A stretch of 64,000 nucleotides of DNA from Scleroderma bovista (GCA_037178675.1 JAYMGJ010000069.1:1-64000), one strand, 5' to 3'; positions 23,023-34,373 are shown, counted from the stretch's first letter. The notes: generated by a model from the sequence alone, not told the origin. Program-made: numbers and translations.

Positions 23023-23757
23023 ATGTGTATTTACTGTATTCGTCGCGAAAAAAGGCCGCCTTCGGAGCTTGAACTGGAACAATGCCACAACTCTCCTTGC
23101 AACCAAGGAATGCCTGTATTCGCAAGCGCAGCCGATTGCTTCACTCCTCCCAAGTGTCAGAACATGGAGGAGGTACCTGAGGCAGCGTTGGAACGCACCC
23201 GTCTTCGTGATTTCCTCTTGCGATTTGGTGATCTGCGACAGGAAGAGGAACCATACCTGCAGACGCCGTTGGCGAAACATCTTCTGCACGGATTAGCATA
23301 CACAGTCGGATCTGCGTTAGGTCGTGATCCGCCGACACGTGAAGAATGCCTCGCTGCATTTGTGATGCCAAATAAAGTGGGACTGTCAGCGGGTGCGAGG
23401 GCGTGGTCGAAACATGGCCATCGGTCTCAGGGACATAGTGACAGCACGGAGGACAGGGTCGCATTTGGCAGTGGTTGGTGGGGGACGCCTTCGGGGCCGG
23501 TGGCTAGGATCAACGAAAAGGCTTTGCTGCTGTTCGAAAAGGTGGTCGACAACGCGACGTGGAGGAACTTGCATTGGCTACCGCATCAGGTCCTGATATA
23601 TGAAGCGAGGGTCGAGGAAGGATACGGGATGCGTTGGTCACAGGACCGGAACGTGGATGTAGAGGATACCACTGCACAGGATCCCTTTCCTTGGGTTTTC
23701 CGTGGTTTCGTAGAGCCCATGATGGAGAACGGTCATGAAGTCGGATGGCGACATTGA
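23023..23757 (+). CDS. Conserved unknown protein starting MCIYCIRR
   Basis: A single uninterrupted frame of 244 aa if started at the ATG at 23023. The same frame runs back to an ATG at 22927 inside the dioxygenase gene, but that stretch is better explained as a shadow of it. Two cysteines (MCIYCIRREK) open the protein, with two more in EQCHNSPCNQG and another in PPKCQNM, which could bind a metal. The C-terminal half has conserved-looking blocks (GPVARINEKALLLFEKVVDN, NLHWLPHQVLIYEARVEEGYGMRW, FVEPMMENGHEVGWRH) suggesting a folded domain. I recall no named domain and assign no function. No signal peptide or membrane segment is seen. Confidence 0.75.
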   Translation: MCIYCIRREKRPPSELELEQCHNSPCNQGMPVFASAADCFTPPKCQNMEEVPEAALERTRLRDFLLRFGDLRQEEEPYLQTPLAKHLLHGLAYTVGSALGRDPPTREECLAAFVMPNKVGLSAGARAWSKHGHRSQGHSDSTEDRVAFGSGWWGTPSGPVARINEKALLLFEKVVDNATWRNLHWLPHQVLIYEARVEEGYGMRWSQDRNVDVEDTTAQDPFPWVFRGFVEPMMENGHEVGWRH

Positions 23758-23956
23758 GGCCAGTCCCCTGTGTATCGGTGTAGTCTTCAAAGTCTATCGG
23801 GCAGACGCGTGACAGTCGCGTGACCGAGATGGCAAATTGTCACAGCCTAAATATCGCTTTGGACGCCCGACTGCTCTTCCGTTCAAGCGCTTCCCTAATT
23901 TCATGCAGAATCTGTCTCCTTGTGTCTAACTTACACGGGACTCGCTCAAATTCTCT

Positions 23957-26533
23957 ATGTCGACATCTACCATGGGAGGCATACGGGGGAGTGGTCGTTA
24001 CACACATGCAAAAGCCATCCTTGGCCCAGAGATGTGTGCACGGCTGGCAAAGACTAGGGTCCTACTTGTAGGCGCAGGAGGGATTGGTTGCGAGCTTCGT
24101 GAGTCGTCGAATTTAACTTGACAACGTAATTATTCGCTTGACATGCATCTCACAAACCTTCGTCCTTTACACAGTCAAGAATGTTGTGTTGGCGGGCTTC
24201 GGGCACATCACCCTCCTAGACTTGGATACCATAGACCTCTCCAATCTCAACAGACAGTTTCTCTTTAAGAAGAAAGATATTAAGCAGAGCAAGGCCATGG
24301 TAAGCCTTTCCCTGGTCATCCTGCTTCCACTGAACTACATGGCCGTTCTCTAGGTCGCCGCGCAGACCGCGGGAGCATTCAACCCGAACGTGCATATCCA
24401 ACCCATTCATGGCAACATTAAGGAGCCGCAGTTTGATATAGAGTGGTTCCGGGGCTTTGACATCGTCTTGAATGCTCTGGACAACCTAGGTACGGACCAC
24501 CCGAGTCTTAGCTGAATGACATATCCATTTCATTCATTAGATGCACGGCGGCACGTGAACAAGATGTGTATGGCAGCTGGGATCCCGCTGGTTGAATCAG
24601 GCACAGCTGGGTATCTCGGCCAAGTACAACCATTGTGGAAGGTCGGATTCGGATGTCCCCATCGTATCGATCCTATATTTAAACTCCATTATATACAGGA
24701 TCGTACAGAGTGCTTCGATTGCGTACCAAAACCTACCCCGAAATCCTTCCCGGTCTGTACGATCCGGTCTACACCCTCGCAGCCTATACACTGTATTGTA
24801 TGGGCAAAAAGCTATCTCCTTCCGTGCGTTTCAGTACGAAATGTTTCTGCACATGGCACACGGATTGACCTGGAATACACAGACAATTGTTTGGTGAAGA
24901 CGAGGATGGCGGTGCCGAATTAGACGAAGCTGAGAAACAGGGTGAAAACGGTAGATCCTCATGACTATTTGACTTGGATCCGGGTGCTTACTTACAGTAT
25001 GGTCTGTGCAGCACAGGAGATTGCGACTCTGCGCAAAGAAGCATTGGCCTACAAAACTGTCCGCAAAGCACTACGTTCGGTTGAGACGACAGAGGATGCA
25101 GCAAAGACCGTCTTCCAAAAGGTTCTGTGTATGCCCACATCATAGCTTCAGTTACATATTGAGGTTTTTCCGTTAAAAGGTCTTCCATACTGACATTTTG
25201 AATCTATTGTCTATGGCAGACATGTGGCGATCAAGAGCTGCACCGATGCCTCTTGACTTTGATGCTATAGAAAATGGCACGTTTGTCCTCAAAGAACCCA
25301 CAAGATCCTCCGGCGGTATTAGCGGATCATCATCTGGGAAACCTTTGGTTAATGGACACGTCATTGCCAACGGTGCTACTTCGACCCCCCATGGGACAAA
25401 TGTTGGTCTCAAGGATCAGCGAGCATTAAGCCTTCAAGATAATCTTAGCCTTTTTGTTGCAAGGTGGGCATCGCGATGCACTGATTGATTGACCACTAAA
25501 CGATCGATACCAGTACGAACCGTCTAGCTGCACGATTGCGCGCTGGAGAAGAGACGATCTCGTTTGACAAAGACGATGATGACACGCTAGATTTCGTTAC
25601 CGCTGCTTCGAACCTCCGTTCGGCAGCGTACCACATCGAGCGAAAAACTCGTTGGGAGGTTAAAGGTACATCACCCTGAGTGGGTTTCTAAACGTGTTAT
25701 TCACTTATCGCTGGCTATACAGAGATGGCTGGCAACATCATTCCTGCCATCGCTACCACCAATGCCATCATCTCAGGCCTCATCGTCCTACAAGCTCTTC
25801 ATCTTCTTCGCAGGTCCTTCACTGCACTCAAAAATGTACATTTGCAATTCAAACCGGCTGTACCGCTTAGTACTATCAACTTATGTCCACCAAATCCCAA
25901 ATGTGGGGTCTGTCGAGACACCTACACGAAGATTTTGTGCGACCCAGCGAGGGTGACACTCGGTGAAGTCGTCGATGGTATTCTTGGTGACGGTGATGGT
26001 GAAGATGGAGGCACGGGAAAGCGGGAAGTGAGTGTGTTCGAGGACAAACGCCTACTGTGCGATCCCGATTGGGACGACAACTTGGATCGCACGTTGGAGA
26101 GTTTAAATATCACGAGGGGTAAGTTCCTGACGATAGTAGATGAGGATGGGGAATGGGGAACGATTGCAGTCGCGTTAAGCGTGCTCCCGTGCGTCAAGTT
26201 CAAATACGGAATCGTCGACAGTGAAGCTGACCAGACCGTAGAGCGAACCACCCTGCGGATGAACTGACATTAATATTGCCATCTCCTTTACCCAAGCCAC
26301 CGTACACGCCGCGTCGCGTGACTCCACCCCCTGCACCGTCTCGGAAGCGATCCGCCCCTGATGATGAGATTATAGAGTCAGAGCCATCTCCCAAGCGGCC
26401 AAAGATGAACGGAACATTGCCTTTGCCGGATATCGGTAGCCCCAGTAAGAAGCGACGATTAGAAGAGGATGGGGTGATCATGCTATCGAATTCTTCGGAT
26501 AAGATGGATGACGACGTCATTGAGATAGACTGA
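23957..26533 (+). CDS. UBA2: SUMO-activating enzyme catalytic subunit Uba2
   Basis: Adenylates SUMO together with Aos1 and carries it on a Cys thioester. The product begins [15 protein letters not shown] and soon reaches the ATP loop [18 protein letters not shown], joined over an intron near 24101-24173. Further motifs are [24 protein letters not shown] and the active-site region [20 protein letters not shown]. The zinc residues FDCVPKP and [10 protein letters not shown] are present. A ubiquitin-like fold follows ([20 protein letters not shown]), which requires the intron at about 26190-26241. The acidic tail [19 protein letters not shown] contains a hydrophobic core that could act as a SUMO-interacting motif. 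A basic KRPK segment before it may be a nuclear signal. Confidence 0.94.
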
Positions 26534-26856
26534 GGTTTTTTGTTTTCTTTTTGTGTCATGTGCCATAATATTCTATCATCTTGTTGCTGCGACTGATCAA
26601 TACATTACCTCCTGTGTACAACAACAGATCAGGTCTGTGACTTTCGATGTTTCGCGACTAGTGCTTATTATAGTTTCAGTAATATATGTAAACAAGACTT
26701 CGAGTTCATAGATTCCGGATGTTCGAAAATCCCTCACATTATCCACGCACCTGAGGGAGAATCATCTCCTGGGAATCCGATGTGATGCGCATGTTGAATT
26801 GAAGTACATGCACCAGAATCTGGCAACTTCGAACAGCTTCTTTATAAGTAAGTGTT

Positions 26857-26932
26857 GATTCAGACAAAGCTTTATATACTACTGAATGTCGAAGGCAGGA
26901 ATGTTTTCATCAAGAAGATTGAGGCATTGCCC
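26857..26932 (+). pseudogene. PUF6 3'-end remnant (tail 1)
   Basis: A short decayed copy of the last coding bases of PUF6, sense on the plus strand. It shares the run from CAGACAAAGCTTT through AATGTCGAAGGCAGGAA to ATCAAGAAGATTGAGGC with the real gene's last codons (43026-43110, minus strand). It lies about 220-290 bp beyond the 3' end of the first hydrophobin, the same spacing and relative orientation as the true PUF6 and its neighbouring hydrophobin relic. It is too short and diverged to be functional. Confidence 0.75.
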
Positions 26933-27149
26933 CTTCGATCATCCTCATATCTGCAGGCTGAACAACGCAGCTGACTTGGGGTCAGCCAAACCAAGATCAG
27001 AATACATTTTTACACTACCGAATTGACTCGCGCTCTGTAAACGAAATACACGACATCCCTAGCCAAATGCTGATCGACAACGCCTTGTTTATCCATGATG
27101 TTCTTGCCATTAAAACTGGGCCAACAACAACGGCAACATTGTGTGCAGC

Positions 27150-27566
27150 CTAATCGGTATATAGGGTGGGTACAGGCGTGCAACCAAGAGCAATCTTGCC
27201 ACCTGTAAAACTGTCAAAACATTGGCAGCATCAGGTCGCTGCCATTCTCTTACCCCAGTTGTTCTGCTTGCAGCATACCTCGATACGTGGGGCGGTACTG
27301 CACCGATCAACTCAGGTAGATCCATCTCCAGGGGGAAGTATCACTTACCATAGCAGGATGTACAATGCCGGGGGATCCTCTATTGGAACGCAGTCCACTC
27401 CAATGGGGTAGGTTGGCGACGTAATACCAAGACTATTGGCGGTGCTTGTGACAGCTGCACTAGGTGCATAGACGAGCTGGTCACAGCACAACGGAATGGT
27501 GGCGCATCCTTGTGCACTTGCCGCTAAGCTGAGCACTGCTGCCACAACGAGGGTGTTTAGCAACAT
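27150..27566 (-). CDS. Class I hydrophobin (copy H1)
   Basis: Small secreted amphipathic protein expected to coat hyphae or spores. Three exons (27349-27566, 27254-27297, 27150-27202) give 104 aa. After the signal peptide (LVVAAVLSLAASAQ) come eight cysteines in hydrophobin order: C-x5-CC-x30-C-x13-C-x7-CC-x12-C. The fifth Cys codon is created by splicing (TG|T). A TATATATA box lies at 27617-27624, about 50 bp upstream of the ATG. A conserved upstream block lies at 27862-27916. It heads the minus-strand array, and copies H3 and H5 on the plus strand are its closest relatives here. Confidence 0.93.
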
Positions 27567-27861
27567 GGCCTGATCAGAAAGGTATCGACCTTGACTTCTC
27601 CCTCTGTTCCGGCTGATATATATACTGGACACTGTTCGTGGACAGTGCAGGACCAAGGTACCATCTAGTACCGTCCTACGTGATGCATAGCCCAATGTAC
27701 CTATCAAACCGTGGACATTGTGCGGCTAGGCTCTTATTAGTGTTATTTGTGTCATTCGCCCGAGCGCACATCAGAAGGGCCCTATTTTTACTATCAATAC
27801 GGTAAGGAACTTACCTATCTTTCAAGCTACCCATGACAGGGTAGTACTAGTATGCTCCCGT

Positions 27862-27916
27862 GAGTTTTGGCGGTTTTACAGTGGTTATATCTATATCAAG
27901 CCCTGCCAGTGACAAA
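27862..27916 (-). promoter_or_regulatory. Conserved hydrophobin upstream block (H1)
   Basis: On the minus strand this reads TTTGTCACTGGCAGGGCTTG, then TATA and TAAAACCGCCAAA-like sequence. The same block occurs about 300-410 bp upstream of H2, H3, H4 and H5. Conservation beyond neutral decay is not proven, because the copies arose by duplication. Confidence 0.45.
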
Positions 27917-27979
27917 ATAATCACTCGAGGAAGTGCGCCGGCATGAACTCAAGGTAGCAAGTTAACTATCACCAAGTAT

Positions 27980-28611
27980 TCAGGGCCTCGCTCCAGCAGA
28001 GAGTGTACCAGCCGTTGTCACCTTTACTGCGTCCAAGTTGCCCATCAAATCCATCCACGTCCGCAGCCGCACACGGAGTAGATTCCTCTCCGGGATTGCA
28101 TTGAGGTCTTCAAGGAGAGGGAAGAAGTCTTCCCAACTTAATTTCTGAACACGGAGACATATTGCTCTCGATGACGGACAGGAACTTGAGTAACTTTTCT
28201 ATACCACCACTATTAATTTCCTTGCGTATTTCGGCGTCTGATAGCTTTTCCTCGTCAGTGAGAGCCACACGGGGTCTGACAACGCCTTGCTCTACGGCCG
28301 GAAATCCTAGACGCTGAGGGATCATATGATATGGTCGAAGCTGCACGAGGGAGCTTTGATCGCCGTGTGCTGCAACAAAGCTCACGAGTGACGAACTCCC
28401 ACATCTGTTCCTCGATCACGAGAACTGATCCGTCACCGACAGATAGTACACAGAGGCCAGAGGCTCGGTTGCGGCGCGAGTCCGTCAAAGGTGTAGGCAG
28501 GAATTCGAACCAGTGGTGCTCATAGGCAGTATCGGAGTGAGGAAGGACGTGAACCTTGATTGAACGGTAGCCCCTTCAAGTAGTACAGCGGCGTGCAAGG
28601 GTAATCGTCCT
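27980..28611 (-). pseudogene. Glutathione S-transferase relic 1, 5'-truncated
   Basis: Broken copy of a GST-like gene. Readable parts are VGDGSVLVIEEQMWEFV, LRPYHMIPQRLGFPAVEQG, ALTDEEKLSDAEIRKEI and, in another frame near 28010-28075, RTWMDLMGNLDAVK. Compared with the sister copy at 29771-30504 it has lost segments in the N-terminal fold and around 28130-28145, with frameshifts. The homology stops abruptly at about 28611, where the sequence changes to a PUF6 tail remnant. That point is a duplication breakpoint. Confidence 0.75.
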
Positions 28612-28690
28612 CGTAAGAAGGGTTGGTTTGGACAAAGCTTTTCTCACTTAATGTCAAAGACGTTCTCATTAAGAGGATTGAGGCGTTGCC
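28612..28690 (+). pseudogene. PUF6 3'-end remnant (tail 2)
   Basis: Sense on the plus strand. AAGGGTTGGTTTGGACAAAGC and the later run CTCATTAAGAGGATTGAGGC match the last codons of PUF6 (KGWFGQSF and LIEKIEAL), with internal deletions. It joins the GST relic directly at 28611/28612 and lies about 220 bp beyond the 3' end of the second hydrophobin copy. Confidence 0.75.
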
Positions 28691-28908
28691 GTGGGGCTCT
28701 TCATGTCCCTTCGATCGCATAATGCCACATCCTCGGTAACTTGACGTCAGCCACTGAACCAATCGCCGGATTAGAATATATTTTTGCACTACCAAATTGG
28801 CTCGCGCTCTGTGGACGAAACACCTAGCCAAATGCTGACCGACCACGCTTCGTTTATTTATGATGTTCTTGCTATTGAAACTGGACCAATAACAGCATTG
28901 CGTGCAGC

Positions 28909-29290
28909 CTAATAGATAATTGGCCCGGGCTGAGGTTCAATTGGAGTGCAATCATAAGCAAGGCCATTGCCACCTGTCAAGTGTCAAAACATTGGCAGCA
29001 TCAGGTCGCTGCTATTCCCTTACCCCAGTTGTTGTCCGTTCAGCATACTTCGATACGTGAACCGGCACTGCACCGATCGACTCAGATATATCCATCTCCG
29101 GAGGAAAGTACCACCTACCAGTGCGGGATGGAATCTGCTACTGGAACGCAGCCCAATCCCATGGGGGGGATGGCATCAGTATACCAGGACTATTGGACAC
29201 GTAATAACAGCACAACGGAATGGTGGCACATCCTTGTACATTTGCTGCTGAGCTGAGCACTGCTGCCACAATGAGGGTGTTTAGCAACAT
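28909..29290 (-). pseudogene. Hydrophobin relic (copy H2)
   Basis: The signal peptide and first cysteines survive (MLLNTLIVAAVLSSAANVQG, then CATIPLCC). An internal deletion follows, and the frame stops after PPWDWAAFQ. Farther along, the expected CC pair reads TGC TGA, a stop. The last exon still encodes a GGNGLAYDC-like end. The TATA box (29340-29348) and the upstream block (29642-29690) are intact, so it may still be transcribed. Confidence 0.82.
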
Positions 29291-29641
29291 GGGCCGATCA
29301 GAAAAGATTGAACTAGACTTCTCTCTCTGTTCCAGCTGATATATATAATCGTTCGTGGGCATATACGGCGCGAATTTCGCAGCGGAAATTAAGTAGGGTA
29401 TCGTGTGTCTCCCCTCTCGCAGCTTCCTTATGGTCATATATTCTGGGGCGACCAAGGTACCATCTAGTACCGATGCATAGCCCAGTGTACCTATCAAACC
29501 ATGAACATTGTGCGGCCAGACTCCTATTAGTATCACTCACCCGACTACATACCAGAAGGATCCTAGTATTTCTCCTAATGGAATATAGTAAGGAACTTAC
29601 TATTCTTTCAAGCTACCCATGACAGAGTGGTATGCTCGCAT

Positions 29642-29690
29642 GAGTTTTGGCGGGTTTACAGTGGATGTATCAAGCCCTGTCAGTGACAAA
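29642..29690 (-). promoter_or_regulatory. Conserved hydrophobin upstream block (H2)
   Basis: Second copy of the block seen upstream of H1, on the same strand and at a similar distance (about 350-400 bp) from the start codon of the broken H2 gene. Confidence 0.4.
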
Positions 29691-29770
29691 TTGCTCAAGA
29701 GGAAGTGTCGGCTGCCGGCATGTGCCATGAACCTAAGGTAGCAAGTAGCAAGTCAACTATCACCAAGTAT

Positions 29771-30504
29771 TCAGGGCCTCGCTCCAACGGAGAGTGTACC
29801 AGCCGTTGTCGCCTTTACCGCGTCCAAGTTTCCCATCAAATCCATCCACGTCCGCAGCCGCACGCTGAGTAGATCTCTCTCCGGGGTTGCATTGAGGTCT
29901 GCAAGCAGAGGGTATAGGAAGAAGTCTGCCCAACTTAATTTCTCTCCGAACACATAACCGTCAGGAGATATGGTGCTCTCGACGACGGTCAGGAACTTGA
30001 GCAACTTTTCTATACCACCGCTAATTTCCTGGAGTATTTCGGCGCCTGATAGCTTCCCCTCGTCAGTGAGAGCCATACGCCCTTCTCTACGGCCGGAAAT
30101 CCTAGACACTGGGGGATCAGATATGGTCGAAACTGCACAAAGGAGCTTTGATCACCGTGTGTTGCAACAAAGCTCACGAACTCCCACATCTGTTCTTCGA
30201 CCACGAGAACTGACCCGTCACCGACAGATACACAGAGGCTCGGCTGAGGAGCCAGTCTATCAAGGTAACGTGCAATGGCCATGCTCTCGCGCAACTTGAG
30301 ATCGACTACCTTCCCCTCGATCTCACGGATGACGAGCGTAGGCAGGAATCCGAACGGGTGGTGCTCATAGGCAGTATCGGAGTGGGGAAGAGCGTGAACT
30401 TGGTTGAACGGTAGCCCCTTGTAGTGCAGCGCAAGGGTAATTGTCCTCGTAAACGTACTGAACGGCGTTCCAATGACGGTCAAAGGACGCGAGGACACGA
30501 TCAT
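29771..30504 (-). pseudogene. Glutathione S-transferase relic 2 (frameshifted)
   Basis: Nearly complete GST-like gene. The N-terminal thioredoxin-like part reads LTVIGTPFSTFTRTITLALH and FLPTLVIREIEG, and later LRESMAIARYLDRLAP. The helical C-terminal part reads GGIEKLLKFLTVVEST, GEKLSWADFFLYPLLADLNA and TWMDLMGNLDAVK. Compared with relic 1, about 13 nt are missing after the codons for AVEKG near 30085, which shifts the frame between the two domains. An unrecognised intron could in principle hide the shift, but no good splice sites are evident. No intact donor copy is in the window. Confidence 0.7.
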
Positions 30505-30894
30505 CGGATAGATTCAGTTATGCACCCACCTTGCAGCCCACTCTTAAACGATGCACGGCAGTCCAACCAACAGCGTGCATAGTTTGGTCACAAGGTTTAC
30601 TAAGATATCTACAACTCTTGGGTCAGCAGATTATGGAATCCATGAGAGCAGGCTGCTTATTACAGTCCAGCTGACAAAGGGTACTAGTCACTGGCCTCCA
30701 TGATGCACCGCAAAATCGTGACTGATCGCAGTTGAATCGCATGGTTCAACATCCTTCCAGAACAGCATTTGGTCCCCGACGTATGCCTCCCTTGTTAGCA
30801 AGAGGGTCAAGCTGTACTTTAGAGTGAACTCGTTCTTGTCGTGATGAATGTGCAGTATCTACGGCAAAGCGTGAAGATTACAGTACAAGATTGA

Positions 30895-32822
30895 TCAAGC
30901 TCCAATGACAGCGGTCCAAGTCTCGATCAAATCAATGACACAATATCCCCTCACGGGAACATATTGCTTGGTAATGATCTTAATAGTCTCTTGAGCCACC
31001 ATTCCCCCGAGGAAAGCAGCTGTCGTCGGAAGTTCTGCAGACGGGGATCTAACACTAGCCGGAATATGTGAGCATTGGCTCCGTAGCAAAACGTTCCACT
31101 TACATCTCTCCTATTGCATCATCAAGGCACTCTGGGAGATCTACATCACCAACCAGGTTTTGGATCTGCTTACGCAGAGCTTCCACAGTGACGAGAGAAT
31201 CTGGACCTTGTTCCTTCACGGCTGATAATGCTGATAGTGCCAAGTGGGTGGAGGCCGCCTTCGGGTTCACCAACATAGCATCAGCTGTTGGAAAGTGAAT
31301 CAAAGTTGCAAATTCTACCAAGGAAAAAATTACAAACAAATTGCAGTCTTATCATGGTCAAAGGTACCCCATTGTGTGCCTCTCAGGACGTGTAGTGCGT
31401 GAGCATTCTTCACAAATACATCAACCAATGAATCAGCAACTGGGGCACGCAAGTGGCTTTTGAAGGCTTGCTTCTCCTCCTCGGCTCGTGTCTTGTACAG
31501 TTTCTGAAGATGAATGTAGTTGGCGGTGTCAGATTTCATGTCGGGCAGGGTGGATGTCAGGGGAAGTGTGTGCGTCTCAGACTGATCGGTAAATTCCTTG
31601 AGAGCAGCAAGTAGGTGGAAGAAGGGCGAGGAGCATTCATTGAGTGCTTCGGGTGAGATGGCCGGATCATCAAACAACAATGCGATTTCTGGTGGGACCT
31701 CGTAGATTCTGTAAAGAGCTGCATCAAACCAGGATCACGGCAGCATACCTTCGTTTCGGTCCAGCAACGGTAAGCCTGTGCTTCTGCTTCATCGAAGTTT
31801 TCTTCATCAGGCTTAATTTTGAGAGCAAGTATGTTCTTCTTAAATTCTTGTCGTTCTGCATATGTCCCAGGAAGGTTTCCACCATGCTATTTCATCGCTA
31901 GTATCTGATAGCCAGGGAGAGGGAGTCCATGAGCTCACCGATTTCTTCCAATCCTCCAAAGCGCGAACGAGAATTACAACATATGGTATGTGACCATGTT
32001 CCGTCGGATCCATGGCAGTAAAGTCAATTGATAATGCATGGTCCCTCAGTGCAGGGAAAGGTTCGTCAATTCTCAAGGACGGTAACGTCTCAGAGTGGCT
32101 CTCGATAACTTTCAACAGTAAGACATAAGACCTGTGAAGAATCAGGGCGCACGCACTGGTATGCTCGCGGAATTGAATGAAGAACTCTGCGAGGAATCCT
32201 GCAGAACGAACAACTATGAGGGGTGGATGAAACGGATGCTCCCACAGAACAGACGAAAGCTTGGCAAGGATAGGGCCATCTAGATTATGCGCTATAACTA
32301 CTGTGAAGGATGCTAACCAATTTGGATCCGAGTCAATGAGGCTATCCAATCGTCGAGTGTCGGCACGGCCATCAACGCTGTCGTTGAGCTCACAAAGAAG
32401 CATAACTGCTTCAGGAGCTCTTTTTCTCCCGACACTTTCCAGACCTTCCAAGAAGAAATTGTTACCTGCATCAGCATGTGAGACAGTGGCGTGGTCTAAA
32501 ATGGTGAAGTGGCCGATGCCGGGCAGGACAAGGTTCTTCAGGATCGAGGTGGAAGTAGCAGCACCAGAAAGAACGAGCACTCGAGCGGATTCGAGCGCGC
32601 TCTGTCCCGTGGCGGCCCATAAACTAGGGATGGCAAGTGAGGACTAGGAGATGCACTGGTCATTGAAATACACACCGCAATTGCCGGTCGTATCTGCGAG
32701 CTTTGTTATCAGGGCGCACCCTTTGGTGAGTGTAAGTACCATGAAACCCCGGTGTATGAATGTCTGGCGTACAGTAAGGCCGTGGTTGCGGTTTCGATGG
32801 ATTGCGAGTCTTGCGCTGTCAT
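30895..32822 (-). CDS. ULA1: NEDD8-activating enzyme regulatory subunit Ula1 (NAE1/APP-BP1)
   Basis: Partner of Uba3 in activating Rub1/NEDD8, which modifies cullins. From the ATG at 32822, splicing gives MTAQDSQSIETATTALL, then YDRQLRLWAATGQSALESAR and VLVLSGAATSTSILKNLVLP. These are the hallmark N-terminal segments of the family. Later segments include GHFTILDHATVSHADAGNNF, FTVVIAHNLDG, VKNAHALHVLRGTQWG and the C-terminal TAAFLGGMVAQETIKIITKQ. The glycine loop is degenerate (SGAATSTS), as expected for the non-catalytic subunit. About ten short introns are implied. The 3' end at 30895 follows ETWTAVIGA. Confidence 0.92.
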
Positions 32823-33398
32823 GATAGTGAACTGAACTAGTAAGCACAACGCCCGTGACGTGTGACATTCTGTCACACCAGCTGGTTTACTACGGACCAT
32901 GTAGTCTAAAATTATTGTGCGCGATTTGCGTGTCAGTGGCTTGCACAACTTCGTTTGACCGTCTGGGTAATGAGCGCAGCGCTGAACCAGTACTTGGCAG
33001 AGGCCCATTGGATCGACTGGAGGCTGGTAACCTAAGATACGAATAGATAGGGGTCGCCATTTGACACGCCACGTTACCGTACTACGGGAGTGGATGATAA
33101 TACGCTAGGAAAATATAACCGAATGAGCCCTCAAACGACGCCTGAATTCACCCAAGATATGAGCCGCAAGGCTGGCGTGAGTATGATAATGGTTAGTGCC
33201 GACAAGGTCCTGTGACTTAAGCTTCTTTGGAGCGTACTATATATTTTATCCTGATGTCCTCGGACCCAACCAAGACTCGAAATCTCATGAGATAGTGAGC
33301 AGATATGGTCATTGGCTGTCGCCCTTCGATGGTCCTGGCATAAAAGGCGTTCTATATGCCTGCGGTCCAACCTATACGCGTACCAACTGCTCATTCGA
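32823..33398. promoter_or_regulatory. Divergent intergenic region ULA1 / CmcJ-like gene
   Basis: About 576 bp without a supported gene between two divergent genes. Promoters for both are expected. The short frames on either strand show no domain. Confidence 0.4.
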
Positions 33399-34373
33399 AT
33401 GTCAGCGACAGTTCAGTTGACGTATTCTATTCCTCCTCCCGATGGCTCCAAAACCTACACTGTCGTAAACCGAGACTCCATCACAGGTGAACGGACACAG
33501 AGCTGGAAAGAAGACGTTCGCAGTGTCCAAATCGAGGACGTCAGGGGGAAGGAGAACGAACACACTCTTGATACCACCGGATTCCAATTTTTCCGGCATC
33601 CTGCAAAGCATACCAGATTCCTGGACGATGCAGAAATCAAAGCAGAATATTATCCAGAGACCGCCGAGCTCATCAAGAAGCTTACCGGCGCAACAGAGGT
33701 GATTCTCTTTGAACACAGTAGGTTCCTTTCGAGCCCACTCATAGTTACCTATTTACATACGACAATCTGTCAGCCGTCCGTCGCAAGCGTCCTGGCCTGA
33801 TCGATGACGGCCCGCAAAAGCGTCAGCCTGTATTGGTAATCCATGCGGATCAAACTACTCCAGATGCTTTTGCCCGATTCCACAAACACTTACCTCCCAA
33901 GGATCCTGCACACCCTCGTCGCGGTCGCTTCCAGACTATGAACCTCTGGCGGCCCATTTCGCACCCAGCCATAGACTCGCCGCTCGCCATCTGCGATTAT
34001 CGCACTGTCAACGTCGAAAAGGACCTCTTGCTGGCCACATTAATCTACGCTGCACGCGAGGGCGACATATACTATGCAAAATACAACCCCGAACACCGAT
34101 GGTTTTATAAGAGTGCCATGGACACTGCGGATCTGGTGTTAATGAAGAGGTCAGCGCTACATTCAGATCAAGGCTATCAACTCACACTGACTTGATTTCA
34201 GCTTCGATTCCATTCTAGATGGTAGTGTTGCCAGGATGGTATTACACACAGGTTTTGAACTTCCGGACATACCGGAGGGCACTCCAATGAGGGAATCGAT
34301 TGAAATCGAGGCTCTTGTATACTACGAGGGAGATCAGGTTGGTGGCCAATTGCTTAGTACGTACACCAACTAA
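33399..34373 (+). CDS. CmcJ/AsaB-like oxygenase family protein
   Basis: Belongs to the fungal family often labelled CmcJ-like methyltransferase or GA4-desaturase-like. Members work as small-molecule oxygenases or tailoring enzymes. Three exons read MSATVQLTYSIPPPDGSKTY, TGFQFFRHPAKHTRFLDD, then RRKRPGLIDDGPQKRQPVLV, IHADQTTPDAFARFHKHLP, NLWRPISHPAIDSPLAICDY, KYNPEHRWFYKSAMDTADLV and SFDSILDGSVARMVLHTGFE. The VHADQ-type, N-W-RP and EHRW-Y blocks are the family's conserved signatures. Introns lie near 33718-33767 and 34152-34200. The C-terminus reads YYEGDQVGGQLLSTYTN to a TAA at 34371-34373. No secondary-metabolite genes surround it, so its substrate is unknown. Confidence 0.85.

Noticed and set aside
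26857..26932. Interpretation of the PUF6 tails as a small transposon or SINE
   Set aside because: They match the coding end of PUF6, occur only beside hydrophobins in a fixed arrangement, and show no target duplications or poly-A ends.
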